NCBI GenBank assembly: GCA_002633005.1
Contig: NMRA01000342.1
Span: 181,063-245,062 of the forward strand
Origin: Phoronis australis
Lineage: Eukaryota > Phoronida > Phoronidae
Reading direction: 5' to 3'
Length of the DNA: 64,000 nt
Shown: one piece after another, positions 53,914 to 64,000 of the stretch
Layout of the letters: each line of letters opens with the position of its first letter
How positions within the stretch are numbered: position 1 is the stretch's first letter
The notes under the pieces: generated by a model
Told to the model about the DNA's origin: nothing
The model's input: the letters and a program-made list of their open reading frames with translations, nothing else
The model's database searches: none
Translations under genes and position numbers: made by a program

Positions 53914-56900
53914 CTGTAAACAGAAAAAGACATTTTAATTAGAAGGTGAACATTAGTTGCGTCCACACTTTGAGTTATTCTAACACAGCTTGCCTTTGAG
54001 CAACTTGCTCCTGTTCAGCCAAGTGTCCACACAACACACCTACACCATGCGACAAATATGGAGTGACTGCGAGCTGTGGTCGTGGGGGTGGAATTGGAGG
54101 TGACCGGAGGAGCGGGGAAGATTTTTGCCTCTGAAAAATAATTCTGCTACTAGAAGCCACAGGCATGTTTCCCTCACTAAGAACGACACCTGCAACTTGA
54201 CCAAACTAAAAGAATTTTACAGATTTACAAGATTTCTTCAATATAGCTGCGATTATGTGACCTGCACTACCATTTGGCTACATTCAGTCAAACCTTTACT
54301 TTGAAACCTGTGGCACCAAGACATAGCCATAACATAATGAACAGTGACAAGAGCTTAGTAAGGAAACACACTTCAAACAGTCTACAAGTAAGTGGGACAG
54401 TCCGCGCACCATGTAAATGAGGAGACATCATCAGTCCACAGTAGCTACCGCCACACGTTTGTGAAAATCGCTAACTGAAGACAGTTTTGTTAACTACCCA
54501 CCAGGTGGCACCGTTGGGCACGGCGTTGCTGAACAGGTCTGCTTAATGGATGGTTTAGTCCTCTGATTGCACCCATCGCTGGGACTCTGTCTCTTATCCA
54601 GGCACTTGAGTTCACGTGTGCGATAGCCCTCACCGCACGTGACAGAGCACTGGAATAAAGAAGATAAAATGGGTTGCTCTATAATATCGAACTGGTCAAT
54701 ATTTCTAGGTATACATCTTGGAGATAAGCATCAATAATTAGGTGACGAATCTAACATTTCTAGATGTTGCTCTATGTTAACATATCTTGTGAATACTTTT
54801 ACTTTTTATCATTGGTCACGGCTTCTGCATCTTTTTAGCGCTAATGATGTTGTGATCGAGAAAGTCAAATGCCTTTAACAGGTGGCTAAAACTGACAAAA
54901 ACGTCAATTCTTCGTACATAAATAACATCTCTGCCAAAATCTTTGTGTCATATTTCATTGAAATTTGTCAAGCCATTCTGACAACAAGAAACTGTTCAAG
55001 GACAATGCTGAAGGAAAAGATAATGGAAAAAAACAGTGTGCTAGGGAAGTTATCTCCCCCTGAAATTTGTGAGGTGGCAGCACATACGTAACGCAAACCT
55101 CCGGCTAAAGTTTCTTCAACATTCGCACAAGTTGAATCCCGAAAAAAACCTACCGGTGCTGACACATCCATACGCCAAGATTGATTATACTCCACCATGC
55201 TGATTTGAGATAACCAACGGAAAAGCTAAGGTATCCATGGACGGACAGCGACCAACGATCAGCACACTGACCCTATGTGACCACGAAAATGAGTTTTGTG
55301 GACGTGTAAAATTAAAAAGTATGAAAGTGTGCAAGTACAACTTCTCTTCATATCGACCTACATCAGCCAATCACAACTCACCTGACTCCAGTGTGACATA
55401 TACCACTCACTGTCACAGTCCGTCTGCTCGCAGCGCTGTTTCACCACAGGTTTGGTGTCAGCCTGACAGCTGTTCTCGCGAACCATGGAGTACCATCTGC
55501 CGTGCTTCTTCATGCAGACGACCGAGCGTATCTGGTAACCATGGGTACACGTGCCCTTGCACTGATCAAGAGAGAGGAAAATAATGTAGGGAAATTGGTG
55601 GACGTCGTAAAGTTAACTGAGTTAGATGACCGTCATAGCTACAAAACGTGTATCAAGTTGATTCTTATTCAGACTGCTAGCTATGCAGGAATTCAAAAAT
55701 AATTTTTAAAGTTCAAGACTGAAGTTGGGCTTTACATGATATTACTACATGATCACTGATAAATTCTGTCCTATGATTGACTAAAACACAGTACGTTGAC
55801 TTTTGCTATGAGGTGATGCTGCCACAATCATTTATGTCACTTTATATTCAAGCCACAAGAGGTCACTATTTGTGAACTAACGAATCAAGACACTGTAAGG
55901 CTCATAAAGCCTTGACCATGCAGTCAAAGTCAATAGACAATGTCAGAGTCAATCTAACAAAAGACAAAGAATTCAGAAGGTAGGAACATCAACAGCCATA
56001 TAACAATACAAATATCAGGACAAAATAGACCTCGAGACAGCAATGGTGTCAAGCGACAACATACAGTGCTGATAGAGACGCACAGAATTAGTGTCAACAT
56101 GCTAACTTCTAACAAATAGCAAGTACACATCAACAATCCTTTGGAAGTCTAACTACATCTTTGGAGAAGATCATCAAAACTGAGGGCTTCGCGGTTTTAC
56201 GTCTACCAATCCTCCTCGCACCCTTGTTCTTTGTGGCACAAGCTGCGTGCACCGGAACTTCAAATGGAACAACGAATCTTACTAATTCCCACTAGTTCAC
56301 TGCTCACCTCACTCCACTCGCCAGCAAACCATTGACCACCGCAATTTTTCTTTGAGCTGCAAGGCTTCTCTTCATGAGGTCTCTTGCTGGAGTCACACGC
56401 CGAGGGCCGGCCAGGTGACCCCTGGCAGTAGACTTTACGTGTCAGCGTGCCCTCCCCGCAGTCCGCTGAACACTATACAGAACAGTGGGCAATGTTACGC
56501 AGTGTGTACTCTGTATACTCTGCTTTCTCACTTTTGAATGATGTTTTACGTACTACTACTAATAAGCATTTTACAGTCAGTGCTAGACTAGTTTTCAAAA
56601 ACATCAGCGGGTAATGTTGAAGAACCTGGAGCAAAATGGTAAAAAGTTAACCGCAAATCATAACCAGTTATCACGTTCACATTTTTTATTAGTAAATCCA
56701 AAATTGATCAAAGGAAAATTAATTTTAAAGTCTACTTAAAAACGACAGGGGAACAAGAAGACCCACCTGTTCAGACCACCTGGTGTGGAACCATGTCTTT
56801 TGACATGCTCCTTCATTGCATGTCTCTCTCCAACGTGGTTTCTCCTGCAGGTGTCGACACGCATTATCGTCCACTTTGTCGCCATCGTTGTTCACGCAGG

Positions 56901-59900
56901 CCACTTCTCGAGTCCGCTGGCCACGTCCACACTGGGTGGAGCACTGCAAAATATAAGAATGTCATGTTACACGAGTCATGTGACGTGAAAAAGAGCAGGT
57001 CTCTGGAAATAACTTACTTGAAACTTTGAAATGAAATGACTTGAAAACCTTCTTGTGCAATTTTTGCACGATTTCAAAATGCAAAGGAACAGTTGAAACC
57101 TTTAATTTACTTAAATGTAAATAATTGACAATTATCTATATATAAATAGTTGGTTTTCAGTTTTCATTGCAAATGAGCCATAAAAGACATGACGATTAGG
57201 ACAAAATGAGAAAATAAAATTTCATTTGTCAGCCAAAATGTGTCTTAGACTGGTGTCACTTTAACGGATGAAATAATTCCTTAGCTACAGCTCTACACAA
57301 ACCCTTCATTTAACACAACTCTCTCCATTGATTTTAGAAGATCAAGGCAAACCAATCAAAACATCAGTGAAGTCTGAGCAGTACTTTTAGAAATCACATG
57401 CATGTCAACACTTTATTGGTCAGTATTCAATTTCCAAAAATGTGAATCTAACGTACCAGAATATCTATCTAAAATACCATCGATGTGTTCCAATCTATAC
57501 CACTCACCACGGTCCAATCGCTGACCTTCCAGGAGTTACACTCAGTCAGCTGACAAGAGTGAGAGATGCTAGGACGTGCCTTGTCCTTACACAAGTCAGC
57601 CGACACACTCAGTATGACCGTGGGTGACACTCTCCGCTTGCATTCGACGGTGCGCGTCTGCACGCCCTTACCACACGTTTCAGAACACTTGGACCATTCT
57701 GACATCTCCCAACTGAAAGAAACGCCAAGACTGAGAGAGTACAGACAACATTTGAAAAAGGAGGGGATCTGGAAATGATGTGAAAAGAATATTTTAAAGA
57801 TGTTTTGTTTGTCTTCAGTGGTGTACAGATTTTGCATCTCCACACTTAAAGATGTATTTGCATGTTCCTAATTAATATGCTAATGCATAGCAAGAACTAA
57901 ACGACAATGCTGTTTAACATAATTTATGCTAAACAAAGTGCAGTTGTATTCAATGACAATAAACTGTGAAAAAAAATCTGCAAACTGGTTACCTTTGCAC
58001 TAATGACATACATCGCAGGCTCAAATAACAGGGTTATTCTTCAACACGTAATGATACTTACTGGATATGGTTCAGTGATTTGCAGCAGATCATTTTCACC
58101 ACAAAACTTGTTTTTAAAAACATTTTCAAGCTTTTTCATATCTTCAACACCACTATATGTTGTGTTTCTAACTAATTTGGCCAAGCAATCAAAGAAATAA
58201 ATAATTAGCCTGCAATTTCCACTTTAAAACAAACATAACGGACAGCCCACTAGCATAAAACTACATAAATTAAGCTGAATAAGTTTGGTTGTTGCCTGTT
58301 GGTTTCTGATTGAATCATGAAACAGCAGCCTCTACACTGCCACCTATTGAGAAGGCGGCTGTGTTGTATTTTCAACGTTGTTTCGTTACCAAGGCCATTA
58401 TTGCCACTTTCACTAGGCGTTATCTAGTGAAGTTGATAACATTATAAAAACTTGAAAACATCTCTACAACTAACATCACTGTTCATCAAGCTTCAACCCA
58501 TAAAGAAGTACGACAAGGAAGATCTTGTGTTTGAAAAGCTTAGAATCTAGTCTTCAGGGCTTGGAATGACCAATGACAAAAAACGCGGAAACTTTGAAAC
58601 TTTTACGGCCCAAACCATGCCCCTGATAACCAGCCTTGAAATGGTCAATGTGAACCTTTCCCCGACAAGATAAAAAAAAAACAAAAAAAAAACGTTACCA
58701 CCATCAGTAGCATGCGTCTGCGTCCTTTTAGCTCGCCCGTCCACTCCCAACCCACACATTTTTGGCTGCAGAGCGGTAGTATTTGTCGCCGCGCTTAACA
58801 ATAACACGAGACGCCATTGAAAATCCCACCACGCTGATGCCCCGGCAATGTTGACAATTTACGTTCCTCCGAAACATAAAGAGCAACTTCCGCTTTTCGA
58901 GGTGAACGTCGTCTGCAACGCCGCGGTAACAAAGGAGTTTGCCGCGGAAATTTTATATCAAATCCGATTTTTTTNTATCCTTAATTTACTTAAATGTAAA
59001 TAATGGACAATTATCTACATATAATTAGTTGATTTTCAGTTTTCATTGTAAATGAGCCATAAAAGACATGACGATTAGGACAAAATGAGAAAATAAAATT
59101 TCATTTGTCAGCCAAAATGTGTCTTAGACTGGTGTCACTTTAACGGATGAAATAATTCTTTAGCTACAGCTCTACACAAACCGTTCATTTAACACAACTC
59201 TCTCCATTGATTTTAGAAGATCAAGGCAAACCAATCGAAACATCAGTGAAGTCTGAGCAGTACTTTTAGAAATCACATGCACGTCAACACTTAATTGGTC
59301 AGTAGCAAATTCCCAAAATGGGAATCTAATGTACCAGAATATCTATCTAAAATACCATCGATGTGTTCCAATCTAATATACCACTCACCACGGTCCAATC
59401 GCTGACCTTCCAGGAGTTACACTCAGTCAGCTGACAAGAGTGAGAGATGCTAGGACGTGCCTTGTCTTTACACAAGTCAGCCGATACACTCAGTATGACC
59501 GTGGGTGACACTCTCCGCTTGCATTCGACGGTGCGCGTCTGCACGCCCTTACCACACGTTTCAGAACACTTGGACCATTCTGACATCTCCCAACTGAAAG
59601 AAACGCCAAGACTGAGAGAGTACAGACAACATTTGAAAAAGGAGGGGAGCTGGAAATGATGTGAAAAGAATATTTTAAAGATGTTTTGTTTGTCTTCAGT
59701 GGTGTACAGATTTTGCATCTCCACACTTAAAGATGTATTTGCATGTTCCTAATTAATATGCTAATGCATAGCAAGAACTAATCGACAATGCTGTTTAACA
59801 TAATTTATGCTAAACAAAGTGCAGTTGTATTCAATGACAATAAACGGTGAAAAAAAAGTCTGCAAACTGGTTACCTTTGCACTAATGACATACATCGCAG

Positions 59901-62900
59901 GCTCAAATAACAGGGTTATTCTTCAACACGTAATGATACTTACTGGATATGGTTCAGTGATTTGCAGCAGATCATTTTCACCACAAAACTTGTTTTTAAA
60001 AACATTTGGCAATTTTCAAGCTTTTTCATATCTTCAACATCACTATATGTTGTGTTTCTAACTAATTTGGCCAAGCAATCAAAGAAATAAATAATTAGCC
60101 TGCAATTTCCACTTTAAATCAAACATAACGGGCAGCCCACTAGCATAAAACTACATAAGTTAAGCTGAATAAGTTTGGTTGTTGCTTGTTAGTTTCTGAT
60201 TGAATCATGAAACAGCAGCCTCTACACTGCCACCTATTGAGAAGGCGGCTGTGTTGTATTTTTAATGTTGTTTCGTTACCAAGGCCATTATTGCCACTTT
60301 CACTAGGCGTTATCTAGTGAAGTTGATAACATTATAAAAACCTGAAAACATCTCTACAACTAACATCACTGTTCATCAAGCTTCAACCCATAAAGAAGTA
60401 CGACAGGGAAGATCTTGTGTTTGAAAAGCTTAGAATCTAGTCTTAGAAGTGTTTTAAAGAGCTAAATAGCTAAATGAAAGCAGAAATAATTTGGAGACAA
60501 CGGCACAAAATAATGTCATCAAAACAGATCCAATGGCAACTGAATCCCACTGAAAACAGCCCCACCTGGATATGGAGGGAATCCTTAAACAACACAGTTC
60601 ACAAAAACCAGGGCTGTAGTGGGGTGTAGGCGCACGTAGGCGCAGCCAACCACCTTTTGGCATTTGAACGTAGCGCCTACGCACCGTAAGTTACATTCAG
60701 TGCTCAATGTAATACAGTAGGCTTTGGGCGCCTACTTACATGCACCTCTTATTTTACCACTACAGCACTGACAAAAACCCAAATAAATGTTATCATTTTG
60801 CAGATGAAATTGTTGAAAGTCAGAACATGAAATTCAGTTCCTTGTTTTTCGTCTTTTGGTTGCTTTCTCCTACTAAGTGCCCACGAATGAAACACTGGAA
60901 TTTTCATGAATATTCACAATGTGAAATGCCTGTACTGGGTATAGTTCCGTAGACTACATATCTTTCAAGAAAAGCGAGATCACGCAAGACCCTGCAAAAC
61001 CACGCAAGTGAAAGGCGAGTGCTTTTGTGAGTATGCTCGGGAGATTACAAGCGTAACCTAGCAAAATGTTGGAGACTGAAGTGATTGGTCGGTGAGGAAG
61101 AAATGTTGAATTCTGGGATTGAATTCATGGATCATCCGACACAATTTACTGTCTCCGTTCCATAAGAGGAGCTTTGTGCCGCAAGTGCAAGCTTATGTCT
61201 CATGTCTACAGAACTCAACCAGATCCTCACGTTTCCGTGGAGATATTGAAGTACCGTGACACATGTTGAGCAGACCCGGGAGGAGTAGTTTGAACTAATC
61301 ATGAACGCAAAAACATTGCTGGTAATGAGTACACAACACACAGTTTTTGAGATTTTGCTGTAAACTGTAACTTACTCTGGCTGACAGGGGTCATTGTTGC
61401 ATGATAACTGCTGACGCTTTGGCTTCACATTGCTATCACAGTTCTCATCTGTCACTTGGACCAGCGTCTGCGAACTGACGCAGATAACCTTAGTCCACTG
61501 TTGACCTGAACGAACAACAAGAACTTTGGATGCTGTGTTTAGACATTTAATTAGAGCAGTTAGAAATGACATACCAAAGGAGGAATAGCATTTACACGAC
61601 CCTTTCGCAGACTATAGCAAGACAAAATCACAGATCAAACAATGTTGAGCACATATGCCATCACTTCAGGATTGACACCACTTTGTGCTGAGGATGGCAG
61701 TGAACACAGAACAAGACGATTGGGTGCAGCTCACTCCCTCTAAAGTGAAATACACGTAAACACACTGGCGACATTTGAGATGTGACCGTTGATAGAATAC
61801 TGGCTGTATACCAAACTTTGGGTGCATGACACATTCATGACCTGAAGTATAACTGGAATTTATAAATGTCCAAGGTTCCCTTAGAAGCTTAATGATATGT
61901 GCTTGCTCAGAACTAACAGTACCTCAGGAAGATGGCGCTCATGCATGAGACAAGCGTAATACACACCTCCACCACACTTGCGATCACATTCTGTGAAGCC
62001 GGAGATTTTCCATGAGAAGTCAACAGCTGACGGTTGCTGATAGCGACGACCGCCAGACTGTGAGAGGGTCCGTCCATCATTCACACGGCGACCGGATGAC
62101 AATCCCCGAGTGTCACCTGTCAATCAAGACAAAATGGTGCACTTCTAAGCATTGTAACACAAAAGTAATGCTGACTCAGCAAAGAAGCTCCATTTTACCG
62201 AATGTGAGGATTAAATTGCAAACCCATTCTGTTCATGATGGAGAGCTGTTTCACATTGAATACTGCTAGGCATTCATAGTTTTAGAGTAAAATTTTATCA
62301 CAGATTTTATGGCATCAGTAATGAGAATATGTAATTATTCTGTTTCCATTTACGGGTCAGATGTTAAAGGAGTCAGACATTCTTTGTCAGAAAAGGAATT
62401 TTACGGAAATTGGCAATAGCTCGAGATCAAACCCGCTGGCACAGCACACAATAGCAGCCAAACAGTCTACCACTAAGCCGAACTCCACCCATTAAATAGC
62501 AGAGTATTAGTATATTTAAATGGTAAAGACAACGGCCTTGATTTCAGTGAATGTCTGGCAGAGAATGGCTAGAATTGGTGATTTGTAATAAAAACACACA
62601 CAATGGATTTTGTTACTATATAGCTCTAGTCAAAGCTTAATAACTTCAAGGAGACCATAGGAGGCCGTAAAACTGATGACATCCCTTTAAGATATTGGCT
62701 TAAACAAATTTACTTACCAACTCGTCTTGCTGACTGACCATATGCAGGCCTGAGTGATCCTTGGTTATACGTGGGCCGACGCTGGCCATTTGTGTTGTAT
62801 CTATGGTAACCATTTGACTGACGGTTGTAACCGTACCTCTGTGAGTTGTAGCCACGAGGTATGTAGCTGCCAGTGCCTGGTTTATAGTTTGGTCGGTAGC

Positions 62901-63031
62901 TACCTGCACTACCAGCAGTCAATGCTTGGCGGTCGGAGATGTACTGTGGTCCACGACCTCTATTGGTCAACGGTTGTACCGCTGATGCTGATGTGCCAGT
63001 CTGCAACGCGGCACGCTGAGATCCAGCTGGT
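53801..63031 (-). CDS. ADAMTS-like / TSP1-repeat and PLAC domain matrix protein, 3' part of the gene
   Basis: Nine exons (62718-63031, 61967-62116, 61376-61505, 59389-59593, 56767-56943, 56308-56472, 55382-55561, 54502-54649, 53801-53913, right to left) join in frame to 526 residues; the gene continues beyond the window. Order: a Tyr/Gly/Arg/Asn/Gln-rich linker, six thrombospondin type-1 repeats (WSxCSxxCGxG pattern, CTxTHG variant in the fifth), and a C-terminal PLAC domain with six cysteines ending CCRSCNGH. This architecture is that of secreted ADAMTS-like proteins (ADAMTSL2/4/6) and papilin-type matrix proteins; ADAMTSL members bind fibrillin microfibrils. No metalloprotease domain is in view; the N-terminal part that would decide the family lies outside. 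One TSP1 exon is present twice (57508-57712). The exact orthologue is not assigned. Confidence 0.9.
54502..54649 (-). CDS. ADAMTS-like gene, TSP1 repeat 6 exon
   Basis: 148 bases. It begins CSVTCGEGYRTRELKC and ends TPCPTVPP. The donor GTGGGT is used because it gives the phase that continues into the PLAC exon. Without splicing the frame reads Pro-Pro-Gly-Gly then TAG. Confidence 0.87.
55382..55561 (-). CDS. ADAMTS-like gene, TSP1 repeat 5/6 exon
   Basis: 180 bases, phase 0 at both ends. It begins CKGTCTHGYQIRSVVC, where the usual CGxG is replaced by CTHG, and ends with EWYMSHWSQ of repeat 6. Confidence 0.9.
56308..56472 (-). CDS. ADAMTS-like gene, TSP1 repeat 4/5 exon
   Basis: 165 bases, phase 0 at both ends. 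It begins CSADCGEGTLTRKVYC and ends with QWFAGEWSE of repeat 5. Confidence 0.9.
56767..56943 (-). CDS. ADAMTS-like gene, TSP1 repeat 3/4 exon
   Basis: 177 bases, phase 0 at both ends. It begins CSTQCGRGQRTREVACV, completing repeat 3, and ends with the Trp-rich start of repeat 4. Confidence 0.9.
57100..58554. repeat. Left arm of 1.46 kb direct duplication in the ADAMTS-like gene
   Basis: From tttaatttacttaaatgtaa to tagaatctagtctt it matches 58979-60444 at very high identity, including a coding exon and all intron sequence. Confidence 0.93.
57508..57712 (-). CDS. Second copy of the TSP1 repeat 2 exon (copy A)
   Basis: It differs from 59389-59593 by two silent changes only. If spliced after copy B the frame would shift and stop within 11 codons (TTG GGA ... 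TGA), so a transcript can carry only one of them. Probably the other haplotype; an exon choice is the alternative. Confidence 0.8.
58555..58974 (-). other. CpG-rich unique segment between the two arms of the 1.46 kb duplication
   Basis: It has the only dense CpG cluster in the ADAMTS-like gene region (for example gccgcgg twice, cgccgcgctt). On the minus strand an ATGGCG at 58817 opens a 29-codon frame starting MASRVIVKRGDKYYRSAAKN and ending before an A-rich run at 58674-58692. It could be a promoter with a first exon of another transcript or sequence misplaced at a contig end. Confidence 0.4.
58979..60444. repeat. Right arm of 1.46 kb direct duplication in the ADAMTS-like gene
   Basis: It begins four bases after the single N at 58975 and ends where the left arm also diverges. 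The arms are separated by 420 bases of unrelated sequence. Confidence 0.93.
59389..59593 (-). CDS. ADAMTS-like gene, TSP1 repeat 2 exon (copy B)
   Basis: 205 bases between ctttcag and GTGAGT. It encodes WEMSEWSKCSETCGKGVQTR and the rest of the repeat, then the first residues of repeat 3. It enters in phase 2 and leaves in phase 0. Confidence 0.88.
61376..61505 (-). CDS. ADAMTS-like gene, exon with second half of TSP1 repeat 1
   Basis: 130 bases. QQWTKVICV and the remaining cysteines of TSP1 repeat 1, ending CNNDPCQP. The donor is GTAAGT. Confidence 0.87.
61967..62116 (-). CDS. ADAMTS-like gene, exon with first half of TSP1 repeat 1
   Basis: 150 bases. End of the basic linker, then FSWKISGFTECDRKCGGG. 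The donor is GTGTGT inside a Gly codon. Confidence 0.85.
62420..62492 (-). repeat. tRNA-like segment, probable SINE head or tRNA pseudogene
   Basis: On the minus strand ggcttagtggtagactg (A box) and gcgggtttgatctcg (B box) are correctly spaced, but acceptor and anticodon stems are degenerate. Confidence 0.4.
62718..63031 (-). CDS. ADAMTS-like gene, linker exon
   Basis: 314 bases after the acceptor tttttag. It encodes a low-complexity linker rich in Tyr, Gly, Arg, Asn and Gln (for example RGYNSQRYGYNRQSNGYHRY) with no cysteine. Such linkers separate the spacer from the distal TSP1 array in some ADAMTS-like proteins. Confidence 0.8.
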
Positions 63032-64000
63032 CTAAAAATGTGATCACAAAAATGAATGGACAAATCCTTGTACTATCTACTAAACGGTGGTCACAAACCA
63101 CCTAATTTTATACTTCATCCTAAATTTGTGTTTCATTTTCCGTGTTTTTCAAGTGGTGCGCACAGAAGACCCGACACTTGGTTTACACCAAAACAACACA
63201 CTATGCATCACTAAAAGTTGCTTTTCCGCAAAATGGTGTTTCAAAAACGATGACAAAGCGGGCGAAAATTCGGCAGAGACAATGCACCTGACAGAAGGAA
63301 TATTAAACGTTTGGTGAGCAAATTTCAAGAGACCAGAAGTGTAGCAAATACAAATAACAGTCACAACCAGAACCTCGAACAACATTCAGACTTCAGGAAT
63401 CACTGAGAAAATCTGACATTTTATAGAGCCCTCACACAAGATAAAGCCAGGCATACATAAGTGAAAAGCAACTAATTGCACTTAAGTGGTGCTCAAGAGT
63501 ATTTCTTGAGCTAAAGTTGGATTAATCTTTCCAATTTCATTAAAAATTGGGGATTGTTGGGTAAGGCGAACATTTTCACTGCTTGTGAAGTCTACAACAT
63601 TGAGTCTGTTCTGACAGAAGGAATGCAAGTTGTCGACTCAATGACCCATTTTACTGTCATGGCAAGTGGCAAGTTTAAATTGAGCATGAAAACCTGATTC
63701 CCTTCAGAAATGTTGGATCTGCAAAAAATGATTGGTTGGCATCTACTTTTCACCTGAAATTTATAATCTGGACGGTTTTGACAGAATGAATGTTGTCTCT
63801 TAGTTCATAGTAATTGCATGTGAATAATGGTTTTGGGGTAGAAATTGGGGATTTGGTGTAGTTTTGCTCTTTTTGAACCATATCTGACTGTACTTGTAGG
63901 TTTTAAAGCTGGAAAATGCACTTTAGAAGAAAGTCTATTGGTCATTGTGCAAGGTTTTTGACGTCTTTGGCCCGATATACTCTTCATATTTTCTGGTCTT
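63032..64000. other. Intron of the ADAMTS-like gene, right edge of window
   Basis: No further exon of the gene recognised before the window ends. Open frames here are short and unrecognised. Confidence 0.55.

Noticed and set aside
54502-54649. Alternative donor GTAGTT at 54497 for the TSP1 repeat 6 exon
   Set aside because: It would join the PLAC exon out of frame; the GTGGGT donor at 54501 keeps the PLAC domain in frame.

Overview
The window is animal nuclear DNA. It is AT-rich and intron-rich, with consensus GT/AG splice sites, AATAAA signals, minisatellites and many short inverted-repeat transposons. Protein content (a DUOXA maturation factor, a proteasome alpha subunit, a THAP zinc-finger protein, a TSP1/PLAC matrix protein) fits a bilaterian. 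High apparent polymorphism and acatgtacatgt-type intron sequence suggest a marine invertebrate such as a hemichordate or amphioxus. That species-level statement is inference, and a lophotrochozoan is not excluded.

Layout. 1-8.6 kb: no recognisable gene; one 1.9 kb terminal-inverted-repeat (TIR) element and a minisatellite. 8.7-31.2 kb, plus strand: a dual oxidase maturation factor gene (DUOXA), ten coding exons, 457 residues when joined; its first coding exon is present twice around a 661-base gap. 34.2-39.9 kb, minus strand: a complete three-exon THAP domain gene (313 residues) that converges on DUOXA. 41.4-41.6 kb: a CpG-richer segment between the divergent THAP and proteasome genes. 42.2-50.1 kb, plus strand: PSMA4, seven coding exons, 257 residues. 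53.8-63.0 kb, minus strand: the 3' part of an ADAMTS-like gene with a Tyr/Gly/Arg-rich linker, six TSP1 repeats and a C-terminal PLAC domain; it runs off the right edge and one TSP1 exon is present twice. It converges on PSMA4.

The four genes show no functional link and no operon. The most striking large-scale pattern is that every run of N (9111-9771, and single Ns at 7265, 36967 and 58975) is flanked on both sides by near-identical sequence. Where the repeat contains a coding exon, reading frame forbids using both copies. The simplest reading is that two haplotypes were joined end to end in a draft assembly.

I found no evidence for a new biochemical system. The more original material is several unnamed non-autonomous transposon families, a large inverted repeat with tRNA-like arms, two genes in which retention of the last intron would give a defined shorter protein, and an unusual CpG-rich segment at 58.70-58.97 kb.
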